A stretch of 64,000 nt of DNA, taken from positions 1-64,000 of the forward strand of contig NZ_SLUB01000006.1 in NCBI RefSeq assembly GCF_004799755.1, written 5' to 3'. The DNA is from Bacillus timonensis (GTDB lineage: Bacteria; Bacillota; Bacilli; Bacillales; Bacillaceae_L). Shown one piece after another: positions 51,004 to 61,021 of the stretch; position 1 is the stretch's first letter; each line of letters starts with the position of its first letter. The notes beneath the pieces are model-generated. The model made no database searches. It had not been told where the DNA came from and was given only the letters and a program-made list of their open reading frames with translations. Made by a program: the position numbers and the translations under genes.

Positions 51004-52299
51004 GTGGATAAAAAACTTCAAGAGAACAGTGTGGAGTTGGCTTGCAAATTAATTAATGAGACAACGAACATCCCCATTTACGTGTTAGACAGACACCGTA
51101 AGATAAAACTAGATTATTCATCTAATTTGCCTTATAACCCTATATTTACATCGAATCAAGAACAGCTACAAAGTATTGAACTTTTTGAAACAACTAAACT
51201 ATTTCCTAGATTACATAAAAATGAATTTTTAGAACAATATGTTTCAATCCCTTTCGTTCAACATAACACATACTTAGGGACGATTCTCTTAGGACCTACT
51301 GTGTTTCCTAAACCTTCGGAAATTTTTCTAGATGAAACTATTACTTTCCATGAACTTGGGGAAATGGCTACTGAAATAAAAAATTATTATTATTCCTTAC
51401 CAGTAATAAGTAGTTGGAAATTACTACATGCAAGTGTTCTTCTTTCTAATGTGATTTTCAGTAAGAAGTTTGACATTAACGAAGTATTACATCAAAATCA
51501 GATCAATATTGAGGCGCCCTTGAATGTCGAGTTACCTGACAAAAATATTTCATTATTACTACAAAACGCTTTTTACCATCACGATCCTGTTTCAGAAGGG
51601 AAACTTTATCAATATATTACGGATGGAAACAAAGAGGATATATTACTTTATTATAAAGCCTTCCGGCAGAGGTCAGATTTTGAGTTTGGAAAATTATCTA
51701 AGAAAAGTGAACTGAGAAGTCAAAAAAATTTAACCATTGCAACAATCACTTTAGCAACACGTGCTGCAATTGCTGGTGGTTTACATTCTGAAATTGCATA
51801 TACTCTAGGAGACCGATATATTCAGGATCTAGAAGAACTCCACTCAATAAAGGATATTGAAACATTTACTGAAAATGTTCTCTATGAATTTGCTGATAGA
51901 GTAAATCAAAATAAAAAACAACTATATTCAAAGCCAATAAGTGATTGCCATAAATACATTTTCAAACACATTTATGAAAACCTTTCACTCTCTATACTGG
52001 CCGATTATGTTTCTTTGAATCCCAAATATCTCTCGAACATATTTAAAAAAGAGGTAGGAATGACAATAAGCGAGTATATTCAAAGATCAAAAATTGAAGA
52101 GGCAATAAAACTGATGACATTTTCAGATTATTCCTTATCAGAAATTTATAGCCTACTCAATTTTACTGACCAAAGTTATTTTACTAAGGTATTTAAAAAA
52201 TTTATTGGTCTTACTCCAAAGCAATATATGAACAAGATCAATGAAGCAGATAATCTTTTCAGGTCTAATCCGATCCAACAATCTCTAATACATAATTAA
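51004..52299 (+). CDS. AraC-family transcriptional regulator
   Basis: A 431-residue protein with GTG start and GGAGG nine bases upstream. The last 100 residues are the double-HTH AraC domain (LSLSILADYVSLNPKYLSNIFKKE, LSEIYSLLNFTDQSYFTKVFKKF). The first part (IPIYVLDRHRKIKLDYS, GTILLGPTVFP) resembles the N-domain of some Firmicute AraC proteins that bind small molecules. Divergent from the galactoside importer, which it likely activates. Confidence 0.92.
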   Translation: MDKKLQENSVELACKLINETTNIPIYVLDRHRKIKLDYSSNLPYNPIFTSNQEQLQSIELFETTKLFPRLHKNEFLEQYVSIPFVQHNTYLGTILLGPTVFPKPSEIFLDETITFHELGEMATEIKNYYYSLPVISSWKLLHASVLLSNVIFSKKFDINEVLHQNQINIEAPLNVELPDKNISLLLQNAFYHHDPVSEGKLYQYITDGNKEDILLYYKAFRQRSDFEFGKLSKKSELRSQKNLTIATITLATRAAIAGGLHSEIAYTLGDRYIQDLEELHSIKDIETFTENVLYEFADRVNQNKKQLYSKPISDCHKYIFKHIYENLSLSILADYVSLNPKYLSNIFKKEVGMTISEYIQRSKIEEAIKLMTFSDYSLSEIYSLLNFTDQSYFTKVFKKFIGLTPKQYMNKINEADNLFRSNPIQQSLIHN

Positions 52300-52396
52300 T
52301 TGGATTGTAGTTATACAACGATGATGCAATTGTTTCAAATAGATTTGTCCTATTTTTAACTACGATACGAAAAAAATTACAATCTTAACAAAAATA

Positions 52397-52433
52397 AAAA
52401 CGGACCAGTTCCAATTCGAATTGATCCGTTTTA
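52397..52433. terminator. Bidirectional terminator between AraC gene and aldo/keto reductase remnant
   Basis: AAAACGGACCA pairs with TTGATCCGTTTT with one mismatch, over an inner AATTCGAATT palindrome. It serves both convergent genes. Confidence 0.8.
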
Positions 52434-52517
52434 TCTTGCAATCCATTTCTTACCTATGCAATTGAGCTAGAACCAACATAGAATATTCCAAGAAATTATG
52501 TCTTTCCTTTATAGTAT

Positions 52518-53461
52518 TTATTCTAAAATACCCTCAATTTTTTGGATCACTTCATCTGAGAGTTGAATTCCAACCGCTTTCACATTTTCTTCCACTTGAC
52601 TTGGTTTACTTGCACCGGTTAGCGTACTTGAAACATTGGATTGCCTTAAAATCCAAGCTAAAGCAAGACTAGGCAATGTAATATCCAATTCGTTAGCCAA
52701 ATTCTCTAGTTGTTCCACTTTACTAAAGATTGATCGATTTAGCATATCTTTAATAATGTTATTGATGGATTTATTTGATGCCCGACTATCTTCAGGAATA
52801 CGATCAGCCTTGTACTTACCGGTCAACACACCTTGAGCAAGCGGAGAAAATACAACTTGTCCCACACCATATTTTTCACTGACAGGGATTACTTCTTTCT
52901 CGATATATCGAAGAAACATGTTATATTGCGGCTGGTTGACAACTATGCGGTCTAACAAAAATTGATCTGCAACACGCATCGCTTCTTCAATTTGTGCTGC
53001 ACTCCATTCACTTACACCCGCATACAAGATTTTCCCCTGACGAATTAAATCATCAATGGCTCGTAACGTTTCCTCCACGGGTGTTTCTGGATCATAGCGA
53101 TGGCAGTAAAAAATATCAACATATTCTAAGTTCATTCTCTTTAAACTAGCATTTACTTGTTCGGTTACATGCTTTCTTGATAACCCCGATCATTCGGACC
53201 TTCACCCATAGGCCAAAACGCTTTTGTTGTAATAATATAGGACTCACGTGGATACTGTTTTAATGCTTGAGCCATTACCTTCTCACCCTGTCCTCGCTCA
53301 TAAACATTAGCGGAGTCAAAAAAGTTAATACCTAATTCAAAAGCTTTATGTATCGTTTTTTCAGCCACGTTATCTTCTACCGATTTTCCATACGTTAACC
53401 AACTGCCCAAACTAATTTCACTAACTTTTAATCCACTTTTTCCTAATCTTCTGTACTTCAT
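52518..53461 (-). pseudogene. Aldo/keto reductase (YhdN/voltage-channel beta-subunit type) with a frameshift
   Basis: N-terminal half: MKYRRLGKSGLKVSEISLGSW, active Asp/Tyr/Lys pattern (FDSANVYERGQGE, YIITTK). The frame ends after GPNDRGYQESM. One base missing near 53182 restores GLSRKHVTEQVNASLKRM and joins directly to NLEYVDIFYCHRYDPETPV and the rest, ending with the NADPH-binding ASKPSQVEENVKA. A single missing base explains the break, so recent inactivation or a sequencing error are both possible. Confidence 0.85.
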
Positions 53462-53637
53462 AGTAAGAAGCCCTCCTTAATATTTTTCACTTTCTTCTTT
53501 ATTTGTTTATTAAACCTCGAAAATACTACCTATAGCCAGCTTCCTCATAAGAACTGACTTTATAAAAAAGTATTGGATTTCTAATAATAAAATTCAATTA
53601 CTAATGAATTACGTAAAGCTTTCTAAAACACTGAAGC

Positions 53638-53707
53638 GTTAAACAAACAATTGATTGAATTCTACGTTTTTAAAATACCTGTTTAGTACAGATTAGTACT
53701 AATCAGG
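53638..53707. repeat. AAACAAAC-type palindrome with TTAGTAC hairpin
   Basis: GTTAAACAAACAATTGATTG from 53638, then CCTGTTTAGTAC/GTACTAATCAGG with a six-base AGATTA loop at 53678-53707, followed by CTTTTGC. It matches the layout at 36500-36571. The rest of the gap 53462-53741 holds no gene. Confidence 0.55.
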
Positions 53708-53741
53708 CTTTTGCTAAACCAAGAACCGATTATAATATTAT

Positions 53742-54257
53742 TTAGATAAAAAGAAATTTCAGAGGGTCAATCATCATTAAATCTCGTTGACCTATACCAT
53801 ATTCAAAGGTTTCTCCTACAAACTCTTTTTCTTTTTCTATTATCTTATTAACCTTGCGTGCAGACCCATTAGCCCAAGTTGAATTTAAGTAAGCATTCAC
53901 TACTTTTTTTCCAACCTCTACACCTATAATTTGTGCTCACATGGTGTTAATCTGTGCATTATTACTTAATTGCGCTCTTTCTGCAGAATAAACATCGTGA
54001 CATAGTGCAGCCCGTATTCCAGGATATTTATTTGCTGCAATTGCCACGCCAATACCTGTTCCGCAAATTAAAATACCTCGATCAAGTTCACCACTACTAA
54101 TGGCTTCAGAAACTTCAAATGCAACATCAGGATAATCAACTGCATCACACGAATGACAACCATAATCGATTACTTCGTATTCGAAACCATCTAAAAACTC
54201 CTTAATCCCTTCTTTAAATTCAAATCCATTATGATCACTACTAATACCCATTTTCAT
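53742..54257 (-). pseudogene. rpiB-family isomerase gene with an internal stop
   Basis: The first 106 codons read as RpiB: MGISSDHNGFEFKEGIKEFL, ILICGTGIGVAIAANK and HDVYSAERAQLSNNAQI. At 53937-53939 TGA replaces the expected GGA of the MGAQIIG motif; the same frame then continues AQIIGVEVGKKVVNAYLN and GSARKVNKIIEKEKEF to a stop at 53742. The intact homologue is at 15014. AGGGGAAA precedes the ATG. Premature stop means non-functional unless read through. Confidence 0.88.
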
Positions 54258-54278
54258 ATATTACTTTTCCCCTCTCTC

Positions 54279-54443
54279 CTAGCCAACAGTTAGATAATTT
54301 TCAATTGATAAAAGTATTCTTTGAAAGCTATCACTTTCCCAAGCAGCCCTTCCGATAAATAAGCCATTTACATCTTCAGCATTAAGGTATTTCAAACATT
54401 AGTTGGGTTTAATAATGTTTCTTATTTCATTAAATGTTTCAGC
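54279..54443 (-). pseudogene. Triosephosphate-isomerase-like gene remnant
   Basis: The minus strand reads AETFNEIRNIIK, a frameshift inside NPTNV, then YLNAEDVNGLFIGRAAWE and SDSFQRIL, ending in a stop at 54279. This is the C-terminal fifth of a TpiA-type barrel (motif GLFIGRAAW). It sits directly upstream of the rpiB remnant, as tpiA2/rpiB pairs do in tetrulose catabolic operons. Confidence 0.75.
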
Positions 54444-54693
54444 GAATCTGAAAAGTTAACGCCAAAAGCATTTAGAGATAAATACCACACACTTACTACC
54501 TATAGATGGGATGTTGTAAATTAAAAGTATAAAAGCCTATCTAGTGAATATATGCGATTGACAGTAGATAAGAAAGAAGCTTTTCTATATTTTGGGTCAA
54601 ATCTTAAACAATCTAACTACTTCCACAACGAAAAAGGATAGAAACAAAGACAGTATATTGTTGTAGGGGGGAATCCTTCTACATTCGGTTCTT
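54444..54693. other. Non-coding stretch left of the lyxose isomerase operon
   Basis: No intact frame or recognisable remnant beyond the TPI-like piece. AT-rich with no clear promoter. Confidence 0.35.
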
Positions 54694-54731
54694 AAAAAAA
54701 TGTGCTGGAGAAATTGCCCACCAGCACATAC
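54694..54731 (-). terminator. Intrinsic terminator of the lyxose isomerase operon
   Basis: On the minus strand ATGTGCTGG pairs with CCAGCACAT over 13 bases, followed by six more T. It ends the ribose-type transporter/kinase/aldolase/isomerase operon. Confidence 0.92.
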
Positions 54732-54737
54732 ATTCTC

Positions 54738-55280
<543 letters not shown>

Positions 55281-55306
55281 TCAAACCTCCTTGTAGGCAG
55301 TCTTGT

Positions 55307-56191
55307 CTATTTTTTTGCATATTGCCCTTTATTCGAAAAGATTTCCATCGCTCTCTTTACATCTTTTTTAATTGCATCCTTCGCAATTACCGCAAAGTCA
55401 TGATAGAACAGGTCTTTGTTTTGCTCGATATATTCTTTTATGGCATTCGCACCTGCTTTGGCAGCATAGCTGTAATAGTTGATTTTTCTTACCCCTGAAT
55501 TAATGACAGCTAAATATTCTTCCTCGCTTAATCCAGAACCACCATGCATGACAATGGGTATCTTCGTATTCTCAGAAATCAACTTCAATCGTTTGATATC
55601 TAATTGAGGCTCTTTAATATAGATTCCGTGTACTGTCCCAAAAGAGGCAGCTAATGCATCAATTCTTGTTCTCTGAACAAAATCTTTTGCTACTTCTGGA
55701 TCTGTGTAATAATCTTCTGCATCTCCTTCTGTAAGTTCCTCTCCGCCTGCCGTTTCTTCGCCACCAATTCCAGATGAAGTGATCATACCAAGTTCGGCTT
55801 CAACGGATACATTATGCGAATGGGCATAGTCCACCACTTCGATAACCGTATTCACATTATCTTCATAACTCATATGTGAAGCATCAATCATAACGGAGCT
55901 AAACCCAGTGTCAATCGCCTTTTTGACCGTTTCTAGGCTTGAACCATGGTCAAGGTGCACGACCACTGGAACACTAGCATTTTTAGCAAGTTCAACGAGA
56001 ATGGGTCCCATGACTTCAAGCGGCGTAACTTCAAAGTGTACTTCGGCATGAGATAAAATAATTGGAACCTGTAGTTCTTCTGCTGTTTCAATTGCTGCTC
56101 TAGCCGATTCCAAGGTAGGAGAGTTAAAAGCTCCCACTGCAAAATTTCCCGCTTCTGCTTTTGCTAATATCTCTTTTAATGTGACTAACAT
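55307..56191 (-). CDS. Class II ketose-(bis)phosphate aldolase (FbaA/GatY/IolJ family)
   Basis: A 294-residue zinc aldolase giving DHAP plus an aldehyde. Zinc His in VVHLDHGSS, further ligands in VEAELGMI, FGTVHGIY and VMHGGSGLSEEE; phosphate-binding NSGVRKINY. AAAGGAGG precedes the ATG by ten bases; the longer frame to 56299 overlaps the kinase gene. Adjacent PfkB kinase and lyxose isomerase suggest a ketose 1-phosphate (xylulose-1-P or similar) rather than fructose-1,6-bisphosphate as substrate. That is inference. Confidence 0.92.
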   Translation of the reverse strand: MLVTLKEILAKAEAGNFAVGAFNSPTLESARAAIETAEELQVPIILSHAEVHFEVTPLEVMGPILVELAKNASVPVVVHLDHGSSLETVKKAIDTGFSSVMIDASHMSYEDNVNTVIEVVDYAHSHNVSVEAELGMITSSGIGGEETAGGEELTEGDAEDYYTDPEVAKDFVQRTRIDALAASFGTVHGIYIKEPQLDIKRLKLISENTKIPIVMHGGSGLSEEEYLAVINSGVRKINYYSYAAKAGANAIKEYIEQNKDLFYHDFAVIAKDAIKKDVKRAMEIFSNKGQYAKK

Positions 56192-56207
56192 AAAAAAACA
56201 ACCTCCT

Positions 56208-57224
56208 TTAGAATTCGATCCGTTCTCTTTTTGGAAATTTCCCATACATTGCAATGAGCTCTTCATAACTTTTAACTCCAGACGTACTGTCCTCCGCAAA
56301 TAAAGAGGATGCCGCCGACGCCGTACCTACTTTCATTGAATCAGGAAGACTCAAATTTTTTATAGCGCCGTATAATACTCCAGCTACATAAGCATCCCCC
56401 GCACCTACCGTTCCTTTAATTAATTCCCGGTCTATCAACAAAGAAGGAATGCTATAGAATGATGTCCCATCGTACCCAAAGCTTCCTTCCGGAGTATGAA
56501 TAATAACCCATTCCTTGACCCCAAATTCCTTCAACCTAAAAAGAACCTTTTGAATATTAGAAGTGATTAAATCCCCAGAAAACTCTCTTAATGGAATTCC
56601 AACACTTTTTCCCGCTTCAATTTCATTGATAATACAATAATCTGTATACTTTAAACTGGGAGGGACAAGTTTTTCATATCTGTTACTATTTTCACTGACA
56701 ATATCTATGGACGTTTTCAAACCATTGTCCTGTGCCTGTTTAAGTACCTTAGCCATCTTTGTTCCATATTCACTGTCTTCTTGATCTAAAGAATCTAATA
56801 GAAGTATGTAGCCAATATGGAGAAACTTTGCATTTAATTTTTCAAATTTAATCGTATCCTCATCAAACAAGGATGAATTGCCCCTGTAGGTGAAAAAGGT
56901 TCTAGTATGATCGGTTTCATCCTGAATGACATCTGTAAAGGGAGTATCACCTATTACCTTCACATGGCTGAGATCAATATTTTGATAGTTTCCTAATCTC
57001 TCTTTAAGAAAGTGGCCCTTATCATCGTCACCAATAAGGGCTACAACTTCAATCGGTAGAGTTGAATCGATTTTAGCCGTTGTAATTGCACAGTTTGAAA
57101 CTGCTCCTCCACTTGACCTTGAAATACTCCGGATTGTGGTTAATTCTGATCGATTTGGATACTTCTCAAGCTTCTTAATTTCGTCTACGGCAATCGTGCC
57201 TGCAAACACAATTCCCTCTCTCAA
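56208..57224 (-). CDS. PfkB-family carbohydrate kinase
   Basis: About 338 residues. N-terminal motif IVFAGTIAVDEIKK and GGAVSNCAI, C-terminal PfkB signature GTVGAGDAYVAGVLYG with the catalytic Asp. Family members phosphorylate fructose, ribose, tagatose-6-P or ketoses at C1. The start is probably TTG after AAGGTG, giving MREGIVFAG; the longest frame overlaps the permease gene. It lies between the permease and the aldolase, so its product is likely the aldolase substrate. Confidence 0.9.
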   Translation of the reverse strand: MREGIVFAGTIAVDEIKKLEKYPNRSELTTIRSISRSSGGAVSNCAITTAKIDSTLPIEVVALIGDDDKGHFLKERLGNYQNIDLSHVKVIGDTPFTDVIQDETDHTRTFFTYRGNSSLFDEDTIKFEKLNAKFLHIGYILLLDSLDQEDSEYGTKMAKVLKQAQDNGLKTSIDIVSENSNRYEKLVPPSLKYTDYCIINEIEAGKSVGIPLREFSGDLITSNIQKVLFRLKEFGVKEWVIIHTPEGSFGYDGTSFYSIPSLLIDRELIKGTVGAGDAYVAGVLYGAIKNLSLPDSMKVGTASAASSLFAEDSTSGVKSYEELIAMYGKFPKRERIEF

Positions 57225-57252
57225 TTCATCACCTTCTTTTTTCACGTTGATT

Positions 57253-58251
57253 TTACGACTTTCTTTTCTTAATGACGTCTGCATACACCGCTACTAAAAT
57301 TACAATCCCTTTTACGATATACTGCCAAAAAGAACTGACACCCATTAGGTTTAAACCATTACTAAGAACTCCTATTATCAGGGCACCGATTACTGTACCA
57401 CCAATCCGTCCGTAGCCACCTGTCATACTTGTTCCACCGAGAACTACTGCTGCGATTGCATCAAGTTCTGCTCCAGTTCCTGATGTAGGCTGTCCAGAAA
57501 ACATACGTGAGGCAAGAACAATTCCCGCTACTGCCGACATGAATCCACCAAATGTATAGGCAAAGAACTTTACTTTTTTTATATTAATACCGGAAAATTT
57601 TGCAGCCTCCGCATTTCCACCGACTGCATACATGTAACGGCCTAGCTTCGTTTTGTTCATGATGAAATAACATATGATTAAAAGAATAATTAAATAAAAT
57701 ACCGGCATTGGTAGTACCCCACCAATATAACCGGAACCAATTGAATTAAAAGAATCTGACATGACACGAATTGGTTTCCCATCAGAGATTACGTAAGCCG
57801 CGCCTCTTGCGATATTCATCGTCGCAAGGGTTATAATGAAAGGTGGGATGATAGTGGTTGCAGCAATATACCCATTTAGTGCACCAATTAACATTCCAAC
57901 TAAAACCCCTACAGCCACTGCCGCAGCAACAGGAAAACTAAATAATGCAATGAGCGATGTCGTGACAACACCTACTACCGCCATAATTGACCCAACTGAA
58001 AGGTCGATACCGCCGATAATAATGATCATGGTCATCGCTAAGGCCAAATATAAATTGGTAGATGTTTGTCTTAATACGTTTAATAAATTATTGGATGAAA
58101 GGAAGTTGGGATTAACGAGAGATATCACGATACATAAAACAATTAGTCCGATAATAATCCCCAAGTTTTCCCTTACGAAGTTTTTAATACTGCCCCCCAT
58201 GTTCATGACAATATTGTCCTTTTTGTTTACATTGTAAGATACTTGAGACAC
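57253..58251 (-). CDS. Ribose-type sugar ABC permease (RbsC family)
   Basis: A 332-residue permease of the CUT2 family, with about eight to ten membrane spans. Motifs GGIDLSVGSIMAVVGVV, GALNGYIAATTIIPPFIITLAT and AVVLGGTSMTGGYGRIGGT are standard. The GTG start follows GGGGGG by eight bases and lies two bases after the ATPase stop. CUT2 importers carry monosaccharides, so a free sugar such as lyxose, mannose or a ketose is expected. Confidence 0.95.
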   Translation of the reverse strand: MSQVSYNVNKKDNIVMNMGGSIKNFVRENLGIIIGLIVLCIVISLVNPNFLSSNNLLNVLRQTSTNLYLALAMTMIIIIGGIDLSVGSIMAVVGVVTTSLIALFSFPVAAAVAVGVLVGMLIGALNGYIAATTIIPPFIITLATMNIARGAAYVISDGKPIRVMSDSFNSIGSGYIGGVLPMPVFYLIILLIICYFIMNKTKLGRYMYAVGGNAEAAKFSGINIKKVKFFAYTFGGFMSAVAGIVLASRMFSGQPTSGTGAELDAIAAVVLGGTSMTGGYGRIGGTVIGALIIGVLSNGLNLMGVSSFWQYIVKGIVILVAVYADVIKKRKS

Positions 58252-58253
58252 TT

Positions 58254-59744
58254 TTAATTCCCCCCAGTCGCGTAATGCATGATTGTCTCTTGATCAGAGT
58301 CTTCCTTATTTAAGATCTTTTGAATTTTACCCTTGTACATAACGGCAACTCGATCACTCATGTTGATAACTTCAGGAAGTTCAGAAGAAATCATGATAAT
58401 CGAAACACCCTCTTTTGCCAATCTGTTCATGATTGCATAGATTTCTGCCTTTGCCCCAACGTCAACACCTCTAGTCGGTTCATCAAGTATCAGAACCTGT
58501 GGCTTTGTTGCTAGCCATCTAGAAATCAATACCTTTTGCTGATTTCCACCACTTAAATTTCCGACTTCCTGCTCCGGGCTTGGCGTCTTAATTGATAATT
58601 CATTTATATAATGATTGGTTTCATTGTTTTCATATTTAAAATTAACCCTTAAAAATTTGATAAAGTCTTGTAAAATTTTAATCGTTAAATTGTATTTAAC
58701 CGATTGCGTTAAGAATAATCCTTCTTCTTTACGATTTTCCGTAACATATGCAATTTTATTTTTTATGGCATCGTTAGGATTCTTGATATTCACCTTTGTG
58801 CCATTGACCATAATTTCTCCCTGCTCAAATGAGTCCAGGCCAAAGATACACTTCATCAACTCTGATCTTCCAGCTCCCACTAGCCCGGAAAAACCAAGAA
58901 TCTCACCTTTCCTCAGTTCAAAGCTGGCATTTTCAATAACACCTTTTCTTGTTAGATTGTTAACTTTCAAAATCGTTTCACCAGTCGTAGAAAAATCCCT
59001 GACATAGTAATTTGTTAATTCACGACCAACCATCATCGCGATTAATTTATCATTTGTTGTTTCTTTTGTTACCACTGTACCTACATACGTACCGTCCCGC
59101 ATAACTGTAATTCTGTCGGTAATTTCAAATAACTCATTCATACGATGAGAGATATAGACAATTCCTACGCCTTGTTCTTTTAAATTTCGAATTGTCTTAA
59201 ATAAGAACTCTACCTCTTTATCCGTTAATGACGAGGTTGGTTCGTCCATTACAATAATTTTCGAATGAAAAGAAACGGCTTTTATGATTTCAATCATTTG
59301 CTGCTGTGCAACAGTCAATTGATTGACTGTTGTTTTAGCTGATAATCCTAAATCGAAATCATCTAAAAATTTTTGCGCATTTTCATACATCAATTTTATA
59401 TCTACGAATCTTGCCTTCGTTAACGGCTCACGACCCAGATAGATATTTTCCGCTATCGATAAGTAAGGGACTAAACTGATTTCTTGATGAATAATGCTAA
59501 TGCCAAATCTCCGTGCATCTTTGACACCATTAATCTGAACTTCATTCCCATTAATAAAAATGTTCCCTTCGTTAATATCATAAATGCCATTCAATATCTT
59601 CATTAATGTTGATTTTCCAGCACCATTTTCTCCAAGCAGTGCATGGACCTCTCCACTTTCTAGTTCAAAATCAACACCTTTTAAGGCATAAACTCCAGGA
59701 AACTGTTTCGTTACACCTTTCATTTCTAACAGTTTACCGCTCAT
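58254..59744 (-). CDS. Ribose-type sugar ABC transporter ATPase, two domains (RbsA family)
   Basis: About 496 residues with two fused nucleotide-binding domains. First Walker A GENGAGKSTLM and Walker B KIIVMDEPTSSLT; the second domain has degenerate GLVGAGRSELMKC and signature NLSGGNQQKVLISRWL, as in RbsA. The ATG follows GAGGTGG. Couples with the RbsC-type permease. Confidence 0.95.
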   Translation of the reverse strand: MSGKLLEMKGVTKQFPGVYALKGVDFELESGEVHALLGENGAGKSTLMKILNGIYDINEGNIFINGNEVQINGVKDARRFGISIIHQEISLVPYLSIAENIYLGREPLTKARFVDIKLMYENAQKFLDDFDLGLSAKTTVNQLTVAQQQMIEIIKAVSFHSKIIVMDEPTSSLTDKEVEFLFKTIRNLKEQGVGIVYISHRMNELFEITDRITVMRDGTYVGTVVTKETTNDKLIAMMVGRELTNYYVRDFSTTGETILKVNNLTRKGVIENASFELRKGEILGFSGLVGAGRSELMKCIFGLDSFEQGEIMVNGTKVNIKNPNDAIKNKIAYVTENRKEEGLFLTQSVKYNLTIKILQDFIKFLRVNFKYENNETNHYINELSIKTPSPEQEVGNLSGGNQQKVLISRWLATKPQVLILDEPTRGVDVGAKAEIYAIMNRLAKEGVSIIMISSELPEVINMSDRVAVMYKGKIQKILNKEDSDQETIMHYATGGN

Positions 59745-59772
59745 ATTTACCACCTCATTTCATTTGAAAGAA

Positions 59773-59827
59773 GTGACTCTTAAATGGATGCTTAGCAACA
59801 TATGCTCTGTTCCTTTTTAAGAGTCAC
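59773..59827 (-). terminator. Hairpin between binding-protein and ATPase genes
   Basis: GTGACTCTTAA pairs with TTAAGAGTCAC across a 33-base loop. The T-run is weak, so it is probably a stability or partial termination element. Confidence 0.5.
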
Positions 59828-59857
59828 CCATCAGTCAAAAGCGTTATTTATCGTATC

Positions 59858-60814
59858 TTACTGCCATCCATCAGTGCCGTATTTATCCACATTGTCTTTA
59901 TTGATGATGAATGTTTCTACTGGCGTTCTTTGTTCAAATTTTTCACCTTTTAGTACTTTATAGGCTACATCAACTGAGATTTGACCAATGGAAATCGGTG
60001 ATTGAGCACCTGTTCCTACAAACGGACCGCCTTCCGCAATTTCCGCTTTAGCACTTGGAGAACCATCGACTCCATAAATAGCAATATCGGTCTTATTGGC
60101 CGCTTTGACAGCCGCTAATGCTCCTAATGCACTTGGGTCATTTCCACCCATAATGGCTATAATATCTGGGTGAGCTTGAAGGATATCCTCTGTAATATCA
60201 AGAGATGTTTCTAAGTCACCTTTACCATCCTGCTGCGCTACGACTTCGAAGCCTTTACCCTCAATCGCTTCCATAAAACCTTCAATTCGATCATTGATAG
60301 AGTTCATGGTTGGACTATCAAGAATTGCAATCTTTCCGCCATCCGGGTAATTTTTCACCAAATCTTCGCCTGCCACACGGCCTGCATTTTTGTTATCAGA
60401 ACCAACATATGCAGTAACATATTTGAAATCTTTAACCTCTGTGTCATAGTTAATGATCGGTATTCCCGCTTCCTCCAGCATGACTAAAGCAGGTCTAATT
60501 CCTTCCCAGTCAACTGGGTTTAAGAAAATAGCATCGATTCCCTGTGAAATCATGTCTTCAATTTGATTAATTTGAAGTTCTACATTCATCGCTGGATTTG
60601 TTGTAATAAGCTCATCACCATTTGCTTCAACCTTTTCGCGGATTGCTTGTTCAAGCACCTGGAAGAATGGATTATTCTGTGTCATCGACGTATAACCAAA
60701 CACATACTTGTCTTTTGATTCCTTACCATCTCCACCAGATTGTTCGTTGTTGTTACACGCAGCTAACACAAACATTAGCAAGGCAACTAAGAAAACGGAT
60801 ACAAACTTTTTCAT
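59858..60814 (-). CDS. Ribose-type sugar-binding lipoprotein (RbsB family)
   Basis: A 318-residue protein; signal peptide with lipobox LAAC at 17-20. The mature part has YVFGYTSMTQNNPFFQVLEQ, QINQIEDMISQGIDAIFLNP and AIMGGNDPSALGALAAVKAA, typical of periplasmic-binding-protein fold I. AAGGGGGA precedes the ATG. First gene of the CUT2 operon, which also encodes the kinase, aldolase and isomerase. Confidence 0.95.
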   Translation of the reverse strand: MKKFVSVFLVALLMFVLAACNNNEQSGGDGKESKDKYVFGYTSMTQNNPFFQVLEQAIREKVEANGDELITTNPAMNVELQINQIEDMISQGIDAIFLNPVDWEGIRPALVMLEEAGIPIINYDTEVKDFKYVTAYVGSDNKNAGRVAGEDLVKNYPDGGKIAILDSPTMNSINDRIEGFMEAIEGKGFEVVAQQDGKGDLETSLDITEDILQAHPDIIAIMGGNDPSALGALAAVKAANKTDIAIYGVDGSPSAKAEIAEGGPFVGTGAQSPISIGQISVDVAYKVLKGEKFEQRTPVETFIINKDNVDKYGTDGWQ

Positions 60815-60950
60815 GAGATTTCCCCCTTTGTTAAATATGTGAAATTTTTGCGAGTAAGGATGTAAGCCCTTTCCCTGGTACTATCGTATCAATTGCATTA
60901 GTTTTAGTCTTTTCGAAAATTTAACAATTTTTATGAATTTTTAACTTTAA

Positions 60951-60964
60951 TAAAAGCGCTTACA
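60951..60964 (-). promoter_or_regulatory. cre-like site upstream of the CUT2 operon
   Basis: Minus strand TGTAAGCGCTTTTA matches TGNAANCGNTNNCA at 13 of 14 positions. It lies 137 bases upstream of the binding-protein start, just after the terminator of the regulator genes. Confidence 0.6.
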
Positions 60965-60969
60965 ATCTT

Positions 60970-61005
60970 AAAAGGATAGGACACCTGTAATCCAGCGTCC
61001 TACCC
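60970..61005 (-). terminator. Terminator of the YesM/YesN regulator transcript
   Basis: GGGTAGGAC pairs with GTCCTATCC (one G-U pair), followed by TTTT on the minus strand, 17 bases beyond the response regulator stop. Confidence 0.65.
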
Positions 61006-61021
61006 TTTCGTTATACTCCCA

